Shown piece by piece: positions 17,109-25,061 of a stretch of DNA of 64,000 bases. The first letter of the stretch is position 1. Each line of letters opens with the position of its first letter. The stretch is taken from the NCBI GenBank assembly GCA_030428255.1, contig JAUIBT010000011.1, positions 1 to 64,000 on the forward strand, written 5' to 3'. The notes under the pieces were generated by a model, which saw nothing but the letters and a program-made list of their open reading frames with translations, was not told where the DNA came from and searched no databases. This DNA is from Alphaproteobacteria bacterium. Lineage in GTDB: Bacteria > Pseudomonadota > Alphaproteobacteria > UBA7985 > JAUIBT01. A program made the position numbers and the translations under genes.

Positions 17109-17135
17109 GTAGCGTCCAGGATGCGCAGACCCAGG

Positions 17136-20100
17136 TTAGAATTTCGCGATTGCGTTGATGAACCAGCCCGAGGCATTGGCATCGGTGTTGGTCAGATTAT
17201 CGCTGACGCTCGAGAAGTTATAGCCGCCACCGATCTTGAAGTTATCGCCGACGTGGCGGTAAACGCCGACCAAAGCGCCGTACTTGGTCTGCTGGTTTTC
17301 TTGGTGGTGCAGGATGCGGCCCTCCAACAGAGCGTCCCAATTCTTCACGATGTGGAAGTCGGCACGGATAATGCCCAGGTGCGCGGTTGAGGAGTAGAAG
17401 TCGTTGCTGGCGGCATTCAAAGTCCGCTGTCCCAGCTTCAAGCCGTACTTCGCGCCGATGGTCAACTGAGGCATGACATCATAGGCCACGTCCGCAGACA
17501 AGATGTGCGAGCGCTGCTTGTAGGCACCATTGGCCGCGTTGGCCACGGTGTCAGACGGCAGGTCGGCATAGAAGCGATACTTGAACAGGGCGTTCAGGCG
17601 GTCGTTGTCGATGGGGCGGTAGGCCGCGCCGATATCGCCGTCGATAAAGTTGCCGTTCTGCAATTGGCCGTTCTTATCCGAGATGAAGGCCGCAATCTTG
17701 GCCGACAAGCGCCAGCTTGGGTCTACCTTATAGCTGGCGTTGGCCTTAGCCAGCCAGGTGCGGGCCTCTTCGCCCATGGCGTTGGTGTCAGAGCGATACT
17801 CCAGCGCCGCGCCGATCTTGCTGTTTTCGATCGAGAAGCCAACCGAGCCGCTGGCCGCGATGCGGCGCAGATCATTGCCGGTCACAACGTCCTTAACGTT
17901 ACCCACCTCGATGGCGCTGGACAGGCTCCAGTTGTCGTTGGGGGTGTAGTTGACGCCGTAAGAGTGGGTCAGGCCGGTCACGCCCCAGCCTTCGTGGATC
18001 AGGTGCTCTTCACCAAAGACCGACAGGCTGTCGGTAAAGCGCGTCTTGCCGCCAACCGTGACCTTGCCAGTGGTGGGGTCAAACACCTTGGCACCGCTTG
18101 AGCTGCCGGTGCCGCTGTTGGTCCGAAAGCCGGTCTCGTAACCCGCATAATAGTTTGTGCGGTCGCTGTGAGCATAGTCGATGCCCAGGCGCGCAGCCAC
18201 TTGCTGGGCGTCGAGCGCGTAGGAGACCTCACCATCGGCGGTGAGCTTCTCGTTAATTTTGGCGCTGCCGCCCACGCCCAGGATGGTGTCCTTCAGCGTT
18301 GGATCATCGGCCGCGATGGTGGTTTGACCAAAGACCCGCGCTTTGGTGCCTTCTGAAATGTTGTAGGCCAGCTCGGCACCGACATCGGTCTTTGAGCCCT
18401 GCGCGGTGGTGTTGAGGTAGCCGATGCCAAGGCCAGCCTCCAGCGCGCCGAAGGTCTGGCGGACATCGACTTGCGCGGTGGTGCTGCTGGTGTTGGTATC
18501 CAAGTTGTCAACACGGGTGGCTTTGGCGGTCACAGCGCCGCCGGTCTCACCGATGGGAATGTCAGCCGATACGCCATAACGACGCTCGTTGTTGGCGGTG
18601 TAGTTGCCTTCGCCGGCAAAGCCCTGGTCGCGCTGCTGGAAGTAGGCGCCCAATCGGCCCTGTACGCTGGTGACGCCCAAATCGGCCAGGTCTACCGCAG
18701 CCTCGACGCCATAGGCGCGGGCCTCGGGGTTGGCTACGACGATGGCGGTGTTGGCACAGGTGGTGCCGCCAGCGGTGTTGGAATTCGTGGCATTACAGGC
18801 GGTAAAGCCGCCATCGCTTGAGGCGGTGGTGGTGACAGCAGTGCCCGCGCTTTGGGCGACCTCTGCCTTGATATAGGTGCCGGGGGTGGCTTGGACCTTG
18901 ATGTCCGCGCCGACGACGCTCTTGTTTTCGCCGGTGGTATTGTCGTACTGGCCAGTCACGCCCAAGGCCACGTTGTCGCCGATCCAACCTGCCAAGCGAC
19001 CGCCTGCCAGATAGTTGTTGCCGATCTGGGTGGTGGTCGGTGTGAACTCATAGTTGACCACCAAGAAGGCGGGGTTGCTGCCGCCATTGGGGCCCAGCGT
19101 CGTGATGAAGTTGTCATCAAAGCTGGATTGCAGCGGGTAGGACAGGATGATCCGACCCTGGATGTAGTCCACGTCATAATCTTCTTCGGGCACCAGATCG
19201 CGGCTGTTCAGCACCACGCCGGTGTTGGGATCGCGCGCTTCGATGCGCACCTTCTCAGAGCCCACGGTGATATCTTGGTTGGACAAGAAATACAGCGAGC
19301 CGCCGGTGCCTCGGAACTCGTCGCGCTGGGGCAGGGTGCCGGGCTGGGCTGCAAAGGCCTGAACCTGAATGCGGCTGTCGCCGTTGTTGGTTTTGGCGTT
19401 CGACAGGTATTGGGCACTGGCACCATAGAGACCACGGTTAATCGTGATGAACTGGTTGCCGGTGATGTTGGTCTGATAGTTGCCCCACATGGCGTAGGAC
19501 TCGTCTTTTTCGATCCGCACATAAAAGCGGCCCTGGGTCGGTGCCAGGTTCTCGATGGTCGAATCATCGCCATAGACGGGGTAGTATTTGTCGGGATCGA
19601 CGCGATCCAGCAGGTTGGCGGGATCTTTCTTGTCGATGTTCTGGATGATTTCTTCCAGTGTGCCGTGGCCGGTGTCCGCCATTGCGGTCAGCAGCACGTC
19701 GCCGCGAATCTTGCCACGCACGAAGAAGGCGACGCGGCCATCAACGGTGATGTCACCATAGCCCGAAGTGTTGCCGACAAAGGCGGCGGGGCCGGTGGTG
19801 TTGGTCGAACCGATGGTCAAATCACCCAAGGCGACATAGAAAACCTCGTCTTCAGGGATGATCAGCTCGCGGCTAAAGTTCAGGCCGCGGCGATACAAGT
19901 CTACAACCGCTACGGATACTTGGTGCGTACCGGCGGGCAGGATCTCACGGGCAACAAAGTCGCCGCGCGAATCGACGGGCACGCGCTCGCCCAGAACGTA
20001 GGCAAGGTGGCCGGCTGGAGCACCGGTGCCAAAGACAGTGACCGCGCCACCGCTGACATTAATAGCAGAAACCGCAAGCGTGTTCTGGTCCCAAGCTTCG

Positions 20101-20804
20101 CCCAAATCGTCGAAGCTGTCGCCTTCGGCCAGCGCGCCGCTGTCGTCAATGGTCAGCAGCTTGGGTGCGGTTTCGTCCCAAACGCCGTTCTCATCGTAGA
20201 GACGCAAGACGTACTGCAACTGACGGCCCTTGAGCGAGCTTGCCAGCAAACGCAGCGGTGTGACCTTGCCTTCGGCTACCGGCAAGACCTGGACCGGACG
20301 ACCCTTGACCGAGGATTTGACGTCGAAAATGCGCACTTCTGCGCGCTTGACCCAATAGGAGTAGTTCCAATAGGCGGCAAAGGAATGCGTGTTGGCGATT
20401 GTGCGATTGGCATCGACCACGGGCTCCGCGCTGTCGCTGCCCAGCAGGACGATGTTGGCGGATTTCTCGACGTTTAGGCCGTCGAACTGGATTTTGATAT
20501 CGGTGCCGCCCGCCGAGCCACCTTGACTGCCGGACTGAACCGCGCCGTCCACACTGATTTGAAACGGCGAGGGCTGGGGGCCGGTTGCGACGGGGGTTGG
20601 GGTCGGTGCAACCGACTTTGACAGCACGGTATTGGAGGGCTGAGCGGCCTGGACTGTTTCAGGCTGAGCCGCATAGGTCTGGGCCACAGACGGCTGTGCA
20701 GAGCTCATCCAGACACCGACCATTGCTGTGCCCAGCAGGCACACCATACCTAATAGAGAAGTGGTCGAGTGGTTAGGCCCAGTATACGAATTGGCCAAGA
20801 TCAT
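17136..20804 (-). CDS. Large outer-membrane beta-barrel protein with N-terminal periplasmic domains
   Basis: 1222 residues. An N-terminal signal-like segment (about 15-42) precedes a Pro/Ala/Gln-rich stretch, then beta-rich, Ig-like domains to about residue 350. The central part has PVYGDDSTIENLAPTQGRFY, MWGNYQTNITG, RDEFRGTGGSLYFLS and DYDVDYIQGRIILSYPL, which I recognise from an uncharacterised family of large outer-membrane proteins in proteobacteria, sometimes annotated as OmpA- or TonB-related. The C-terminal 600 residues show alternating beta strands and end in NAIAKF, with the terminal aromatic expected of a barrel. No TonB plug motif is evident. The exact start is uncertain (no good ribosome-binding site; Met20 is an alternative). 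Confidence 0.72.
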   Translation of the reverse strand: MILANSYTGPNHSTTSLLGMVCLLGTAMVGVWMSSAQPSVAQTYAAQPETVQAAQPSNTVLSKSVAPTPTPVATGPQPSPFQISVDGAVQSGSQGGSAGGTDIKIQFDGLNVEKSANIVLLGSDSAEPVVDANRTIANTHSFAAYWNYSYWVKRAEVRIFDVKSSVKGRPVQVLPVAEGKVTPLRLLASSLKGRQLQYVLRLYDENGVWDETAPKLLTIDDSGALAEGDSFDDLGEAWDQNTLAVSAINVSGGAVTVFGTGAPAGHLAYVLGERVPVDSRGDFVAREILPAGTHQVSVAVVDLYRRGLNFSRELIIPEDEVFYVALGDLTIGSTNTTGPAAFVGNTSGYGDITVDGRVAFFVRGKIRGDVLLTAMADTGHGTLEEIIQNIDKKDPANLLDRVDPDKYYPVYGDDSTIENLAPTQGRFYVRIEKDESYAMWGNYQTNITGNQFITINRGLYGASAQYLSNAKTNNGDSRIQVQAFAAQPGTLPQRDEFRGTGGSLYFLSNQDITVGSEKVRIEARDPNTGVVLNSRDLVPEEDYDVDYIQGRIILSYPLQSSFDDNFITTLGPNGGSNPAFLVVNYEFTPTTTQIGNNYLAGGRLAGWIGDNVALGVTGQYDNTTGENKSVVGADIKVQATPGTYIKAEVAQSAGTAVTTTASSDGGFTACNATNSNTAGGTTCANTAIVVANPEARAYGVEAAVDLADLGVTSVQGRLGAYFQQRDQGFAGEGNYTANNERRYGVSADIPIGETGGAVTAKATRVDNLDTNTSSTTAQVDVRQTFGALEAGLGIGYLNTTAQGSKTDVGAELAYNISEGTKARVFGQTTIAADDPTLKDTILGVGGSAKINEKLTADGEVSYALDAQQVAARLGIDYAHSDRTNYYAGYETGFRTNSGTGSSSGAKVFDPTTGKVTVGGKTRFTDSLSVFGEEHLIHEGWGVTGLTHSYGVNYTPNDNWSLSSAIEVGNVKDVVTGNDLRRIAASGSVGFSIENSKIGAALEYRSDTNAMGEEARTWLAKANASYKVDPSWRLSAKIAAFISDKNGQLQNGNFIDGDIGAAYRPIDNDRLNALFKYRFYADLPSDTVANAANGAYKQRSHILSADVAYDVMPQLTIGAKYGLKLGQRTLNAASNDFYSSTAHLGIIRADFHIVKNWDALLEGRILHHQENQQTKYGALVGVYRHVGDNFKIGGGYNFSSVSDNLTNTDANASGWFINAIAKF

Positions 20805-20923
20805 ACTAAATTGTCCGCATTTAAGGCGTGTTGGCTCGCTTAAAATCTCACAAAAACGGCTATCTGTGATAAGGAATTCAACCCAGAGTTGCTCACTTCC
20901 AATGCCTTGGCAATGACAATCGC

Positions 20924-20957
20924 CTCATATTCGCAGATTAGAAAAATCTGGTATGAG
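20924..20957. repeat. Two-tier inverted repeat in the divergent control region
   Basis: CTCATA (20924-20929) pairs with TATGAG (20952-20957), and inside it CAGATT (20934-20939) pairs with AATCTG (20945-20950). The arms are perfect; the bulge between tiers is 4 nt on one side and 1 nt on the other. It could be an operator or an RNA hairpin. Confidence 0.5.
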
Positions 20958-21093
20958 ATTACGATTTTGCAACGCAACCGTTCGGTTGGGATTCGCTATC
21001 TTTATTGTTTGTTCGTTTACTATAAGGGAAAACCGACCAGTTGCTAAAGCTCTAATTTTGAAAAGAAAAAAAACACAAGGTTACTAATATAGT

Positions 21094-21124
21094 CCTTTGG
21101 CTATGAGTTTTATCCCTTTGGCTA
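21094..21124. repeat. 10-bp direct repeat with 21-bp phasing
   Basis: CCTTTGGCTA occurs at 21094-21103 and again at 21115-21124, exactly 21 bp apart (two helical turns). It lies 56-86 nt before the micro-ORF. The phasing suggests paired binding of a regulator. Confidence 0.45.
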
Positions 21125-21179
21125 GGCGTTGCGCCTGGCAATGCACGCTATATGTGAATCCATGAAAGGAAGCTTCGCA

Positions 21180-21260
21180 ATGCACCCAGCCCAGCGCCGT
21201 TTGGCCCAAGCCATCTTGCTCTTTTGCGTCCTGGCAACGGGTTGGTACTGTCTGCTCTAG
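21180..21260 (+). CDS. Putative micro-protein, single membrane helix (26 residues)
   Basis: An ATG at 21180 preceded by AAAGGAAG with 7-nt spacing opens a 26-codon frame ending in TAG at 21258-21260. The peptide starts MHPAQRRLAQ and continues as a hydrophobic segment (AILLFCVLATGWYCLL), the pattern of a short single-helix membrane peptide with a basic cytoplasmic N-terminus. An in-frame ATG at 21162 would give 32 residues. The same AAAGGAAGCTT leader type precedes telA. I recognise no family; coding is inferred from the ribosome-binding site and composition. Confidence 0.4.
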   Translation: MHPAQRRLAQAILLFCVLATGWYCLL

Positions 21261-21328
21261 GCTCTGGCGCCTGTGGGTAAGGGTATGCCTTTGGACCAAT
21301 TCGCTAAAGATACAAAGATCGAAATGAC

Positions 21329-22315
21329 ATGACGCAAAAGCAGCGCTTTAAAGCCGCAAGGCGGGTTCCGCCACCCGATCAGCGGGCGCAAAATCGCAGC
21401 AACAAGCGCGCGGTGAAGGTGCGGCGCGGGTCTGGCCTGTTGCTGGCCTTTCTGCCGCTTCTGCTGGCACCGGCGACGCTGTTCAAATTCTTCACCTTTC
21501 GCTTGGATCAGGCGCTGATCTTGGTGCTGGCTATGATCGCCTTGGGTGCGGCGGCTTCGCTGGTGCGCCAGGGCCTGGCAGAGCAGGCCGACTACGATGC
21601 GGCCGCCATGGCCCGCGCGCCGCGCCCCCGCAAGGCGCAGGGCTTTGTGCTGATTGCGCTGGCGGTGGCGGGCAGTCTGGCATGGGCCTCGCCAATGTCG
21701 GTAGCGACGGCGGCGTTTTTCGGCGGTCTGGCTGGTCTGTCGGCGATGCTCGCCTATGGCCTGGATCCCATGCGCGACAAGCTGCCCGAACGCGACCAAC
21801 AGGGAGGCGACGAGCAAGACCTGAGGGCGACCAACCAACGGGCCTGGAAGCACATCGAAGCGGCCGAGGCAAAGATCACGGCGCTGGAGGCCACCGCCGA
21901 TGCGCTGGATCGCCAGATCCTGATTTTTGCCGCTCACACCACCCAACCGCCGCTCGATCAACAAGTGGCGGCCATAGCACATAAGATCGCGCGGGTGGCA
22001 GAGCTGGCGCAGCGGGTTGTCGAGCTGGTGCGTCAAGACCCTTCAGATATCAACCATGCCCGGCGCTTCTTTGTGACCTATCTGGATCAAGTCAGCCAGG
22101 TCAGCGACAAGTTTCAAGCCTATGCTGACCAGGCCAAAGACACCGCGCAATACCAACGCCTGGCCGATATCAGCGGCGCTTATTTGCGGGTTCTCGAGAC
22201 CATTGAAGCGGCTTGCCACGAACAAATTGAGCGCCTGCAAGCCCACGACCTCATGGATTTGGAAGTGCAGATTGAGGTCTTGCAGACTCAGTTGGATCGC
22301 GAAGGATTAGTCTGA
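21329..22315 (+). CDS. xpaC: XpaC family membrane protein (5-bromo-4-chloroindolyl phosphate hydrolysis protein)
   Basis: 328 residues. A basic N-terminus is followed by four hydrophobic helices between about 37 and 150, then a cytoplasmic helical, coiled-coil-like region with ARRFFVTYLDQVSQVSDKF and YLRVLETIEAACHEQIERLQ. This arrangement and the position just before telA identify XpaC (PF10112). Despite the name, the family is not known to be a phosphatase; it is found with TelA in tellurite/toxic-anion and envelope-stress loci. It is the first large gene of a four-gene operon. Confidence 0.8.
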   Translation: MTQKQRFKAARRVPPPDQRAQNRSNKRAVKVRRGSGLLLAFLPLLLAPATLFKFFTFRLDQALILVLAMIALGAAASLVRQGLAEQADYDAAAMARAPRPRKAQGFVLIALAVAGSLAWASPMSVATAAFFGGLAGLSAMLAYGLDPMRDKLPERDQQGGDEQDLRATNQRAWKHIEAAEAKITALEATADALDRQILIFAAHTTQPPLDQQVAAIAHKIARVAELAQRVVELVRQDPSDINHARRFFVTYLDQVSQVSDKFQAYADQAKDTAQYQRLADISGAYLRVLETIEAACHEQIERLQAHDLMDLEVQIEVLQTQLDREGLV

Positions 22316-22426
22316 TATAAATTGAGAAAATCGCATTTCGACTGCGGATATGGCAGTTTATATTGAAGATCTCGCAGGACCCAAATCGTGGGGACAGAGA
22401 GCAAAGAGCCCCCAAAGGAAGCTTTC

Positions 22427-23713
22427 ATGACAGACACTTCAAGCGCGCCGACACAAACTTCTGTCGCTTTGCCTGCGGCTGTTGATCGCGGCGTTGCTGA
22501 GCTGCCGCCTGAAGTACTGCTGGACATAACCAACAACGTCGAAGCGAGCAGCGAACAAGACTTGATCGAAAAGTTCATGGCTGAGATCGTCATGGATGAC
22601 AGCAACTCGATCATCTATTTCGGCACCCAAGCCCAATCGCAGTTGACCGAGATTTCCGACCTCATGCTGGAAGGCGTGCGCAATAAGGAGACCGGCCAGG
22701 CGGGCCAAGCGCTGAACGACATGGTCTCGCGTTTGCGCGATCTGAAGTTGGACGGCATTGATCCGTCAAAGCGGCCCTCCTGGCTGGCGCGCCTATTCGG
22801 GCTGCGCTCGAAGGTGGAAACCTTCCTCAATCAATACGCCGAGGTGCGCGCGCAGATCGACAGCTTGTCGGACAATCTGGAGCGCCACAAAACCGGCCTG
22901 TTGACCGATGTTGCCAGCCTGGACCGGCTCTATGACGCCAATCTGGACTATTTCCACACGCTGGAGCTCTACATTCAGGCCGGTGAGCGCAAGCTGGGCG
23001 AGCTTGACACCCGCGTCATTCCCGACTTCGCCCAGAAGGCCGAGGGCTCGGGCGATGTGCTGGAAGCCCAGCGTTTGCGCGATCTGCGCAGCGCGCGCGA
23101 TGATTTGGAGCGTCGCCTCCACGATTTGCGCCTGACCCGCCAGGTCACCATGCAATCGCTGCCCTCGATCCGTTTGGTTCAGGAAAACGACAAGGCGTTG
23201 GTCAACAAGATCAACTCCACCCTGGCCAACACAGTACCGCTCTGGCGTCAACAGATGGCGCGCGCGGTGACCATCATGCGCTCGGCGGCGGCGGCCAAGA
23301 CGCTCAAAGAGGCCAGCGACTTGACCAACGAGCTGCTGACCGCCAACGCTGACCAGTTGCGCGATGCCAACCGCGAGACCCGCGAGCAGATCGAGCGCGG
23401 TATCTTCGACATCGATGCGGTTAAGCAGGCCAACGACCAACTGATCGCCACCATCGAAGACAGCTTGCAGATCAACGAACAAGGCCGGGCCATGCGCCGG
23501 GAGGCTGAGGACACGCTGGCTGCCTGTGAGGCCGAGCTGAAGACCATGCTCAAGGCCTCGCAATCGCGCGCTGCACGCCCCCCTGCCGAGCCTGCGACCA
23601 AGGCAAGCAACCCGCACAAGGCGGCAGGTGATGAGACCGTGATTATCGCAGCCCCTGCACCGGCTGAGGATGAAGCTGCAAGCGAGGACGACAAGCCGCC
23701 TGCGACCGGCTAA
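22427..23713 (+). CDS. telA: Toxic anion resistance protein TelA
   Basis: 428 residues from ATG 22427, 6 nt after AAAGGAAG; an in-frame GTG at 22388 is less likely. Almost entirely alpha-helical, it has LARLFGLRSKVETFLNQYAEVRAQI, DVASLDRLYDANLDYFHTLELY and RLVQENDKALVNKINSTLANTVPLW, the core of TelA (PF05816). The last 50 residues are an acidic, Ala/Pro-rich tail. TelA proteins are associated with tellurite, colicin and cell-envelope antimicrobial tolerance, by an unknown mechanism. Downstream spacing to the SPFH gene is 97 nt. Confidence 0.9.
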   Translation: MTDTSSAPTQTSVALPAAVDRGVAELPPEVLLDITNNVEASSEQDLIEKFMAEIVMDDSNSIIYFGTQAQSQLTEISDLMLEGVRNKETGQAGQALNDMVSRLRDLKLDGIDPSKRPSWLARLFGLRSKVETFLNQYAEVRAQIDSLSDNLERHKTGLLTDVASLDRLYDANLDYFHTLELYIQAGERKLGELDTRVIPDFAQKAEGSGDVLEAQRLRDLRSARDDLERRLHDLRLTRQVTMQSLPSIRLVQENDKALVNKINSTLANTVPLWRQQMARAVTIMRSAAAAKTLKEASDLTNELLTANADQLRDANRETREQIERGIFDIDAVKQANDQLIATIEDSLQINEQGRAMRREAEDTLAACEAELKTMLKASQSRAARPPAEPATKASNPHKAAGDETVIIAAPAPAEDEAASEDDKPPATG

Positions 23714-23810
23714 ACTCGCCACCTGAGGGCAAAGGCGCTGGCGCGCGCGATGCCTTCGCGGTCAGCTCGCACGCACGTATGCGCTCCAATTTCGACGAAG
23801 GAAGGGCCCC

Positions 23811-25040
23811 ATGGGACTGTTTGATATCTTCACAAGCCAATTCATCGACATCATTGAGTGGCTGGACGAGAGCAACGATACCTTAGTCTATCGCTTCGAT
23901 CGTCATGACAACGCGATCAAAAACGGAGCCAAGCTGACCGTGCGCGAAGGACAGATGGCGGTGTTCGTCAGCCAGGGGCAGACCGCTGATGTCTTTGGCC
24001 CCGGTATGTACGAGCTGGTGACGGCCAACCTGCCCATTTTAACCGACCTCAACCATTGGGATCACGGCTTCTCCTCGCCCTTCAAGGCCGAGGTCTATTT
24101 CTTCAACATGCGCCGCTTTGGCGATCTGAAGTGGGGCACGCGCAACCCCATCATGCTCAACGATCCAGAGTTCGGCCCCTTGCGACTGCGCGCCTTTGGC
24201 ACATACGAGATGCGAATCGGTGAGCCGCAAACCCTGCTGGTTCAGGTGGTTGGCACCGATGGCCATTTTACCATGGACGAAATTTCAGACCGTTTGCGCA
24301 ACATCATCGTCTCCAAGTTCAGCTCTAGCTTAGCGCGGGCCAAAATCCCGGCGTTGGAGTTGGCGGCCAACTACCAGCAGCTTGGCGAGCTGGTGGCCGA
24401 GCAACTGGAAGAAGAATTTGCTGACTACGGCGTTAAGCTGGTGGATTTTTGGGTTGAGAATATCTCCTTCCCGCCGCGCGTCGAAGAGGCCTTGGATCAG
24501 CGCTCGTCGGTAGGAATGGTGGGCGACCTGTCGCGCTATTTCCGCTTCCAGCAGGCCGAGGCCTTGGGCGCGGCTGCCTCGGCGGATAATGCTATGGGTG
24601 CAGGTATGGGTGCCGGGATGGGCGCGGCCATGGGGGCCAGCTTGGCGGCGGGTATGCAGGCCGCCCGGGCCCAACCCGCTCCCCAGGCCCAACCCGCCAC
24701 CCAGCCCGAACCCCAGCCCGAGCCAGCCCCACAACCAGAGCCTGAGCCGGCACCCGTCCTACGCGCCAGCCCCCCGCCGATGGACGCCGCGGCACCGTCT
24801 GCGAGCCTGCCCGAAGGACTAGAATACCACCTGGGCATTGATGGCGAAATCCAAGGCCCCTTTGACGCCGAAGCCATGGTTGACCTGGTGCAAGCTGGAC
24901 GCGTGACAGGCCAAACACTGGCCTGGACAGCGGGCATGGAAGGCTGGGAACCCATGGAAGCGGTCGAGGAATTGGCTGGCATTCTGGACCACATGCCGCC
25001 ACCCATGCCAGGCTCTCTGCCTGGTCCGGGCGCGAGCTAA
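23811..25040 (+). CDS. SPFH-domain protein with C-terminal GYF_2 domain (YdjI/virion-core-like)
   Basis: 409 residues. The first roughly 260 are an SPFH/stomatin-like domain of the type named virion core protein (MGLFDIFTSQFIDIIEWLDES, VFGPGMYEL, FFNMRRFGDLKWGT). Residues about 265-325 are a linker with MGAGMGA repeats and a Pro/Glu/Gln-rich stretch. Residues about 335-395 (GEIQGPFDAEAMVDLVQAG, WTAGMEGWEPM) are a GYF_2 domain, a probable protein-interaction module. No transmembrane helix is seen, so it is likely a peripheral membrane scaffold. A strong GAAGGAAGG precedes the ATG. It lies between telA and the zinc-ribbon gene. Confidence 0.85.
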   Translation: MGLFDIFTSQFIDIIEWLDESNDTLVYRFDRHDNAIKNGAKLTVREGQMAVFVSQGQTADVFGPGMYELVTANLPILTDLNHWDHGFSSPFKAEVYFFNMRRFGDLKWGTRNPIMLNDPEFGPLRLRAFGTYEMRIGEPQTLLVQVVGTDGHFTMDEISDRLRNIIVSKFSSSLARAKIPALELAANYQQLGELVAEQLEEEFADYGVKLVDFWVENISFPPRVEEALDQRSSVGMVGDLSRYFRFQQAEALGAAASADNAMGAGMGAGMGAAMGASLAAGMQAARAQPAPQAQPATQPEPQPEPAPQPEPEPAPVLRASPPPMDAAAPSASLPEGLEYHLGIDGEIQGPFDAEAMVDLVQAGRVTGQTLAWTAGMEGWEPMEAVEELAGILDHMPPPMPGSLPGPGAS

Positions 25041-25061
25041 GGGCAGCGCGGCAAGAAAGCG

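Larger units (their letters stand above)
20805..21179. promoter_or_regulatory. AT-rich divergent control region
   Basis: A 375-nt gap between the outer-membrane protein gene (minus) and the micro-ORF/xpaC operon (plus). It is clearly richer in A+T than its surroundings, with runs such as AAAAGAAAAAAAA near 21061. It contains the inverted repeat at 20924-20957 and the paired direct repeat at 21094-21124, listed separately. I could not assign a confident -35/-10 pair. Confidence 0.5.

Noticed and set aside
18852-20477. Long plus-strand frame of 541 codons opposite the outer-membrane protein gene
   Set aside because: It lies wholly antisense to a gene with clear family motifs and a membrane-barrel end; its translation has no recognisable domain and is a GC-driven shadow frame.
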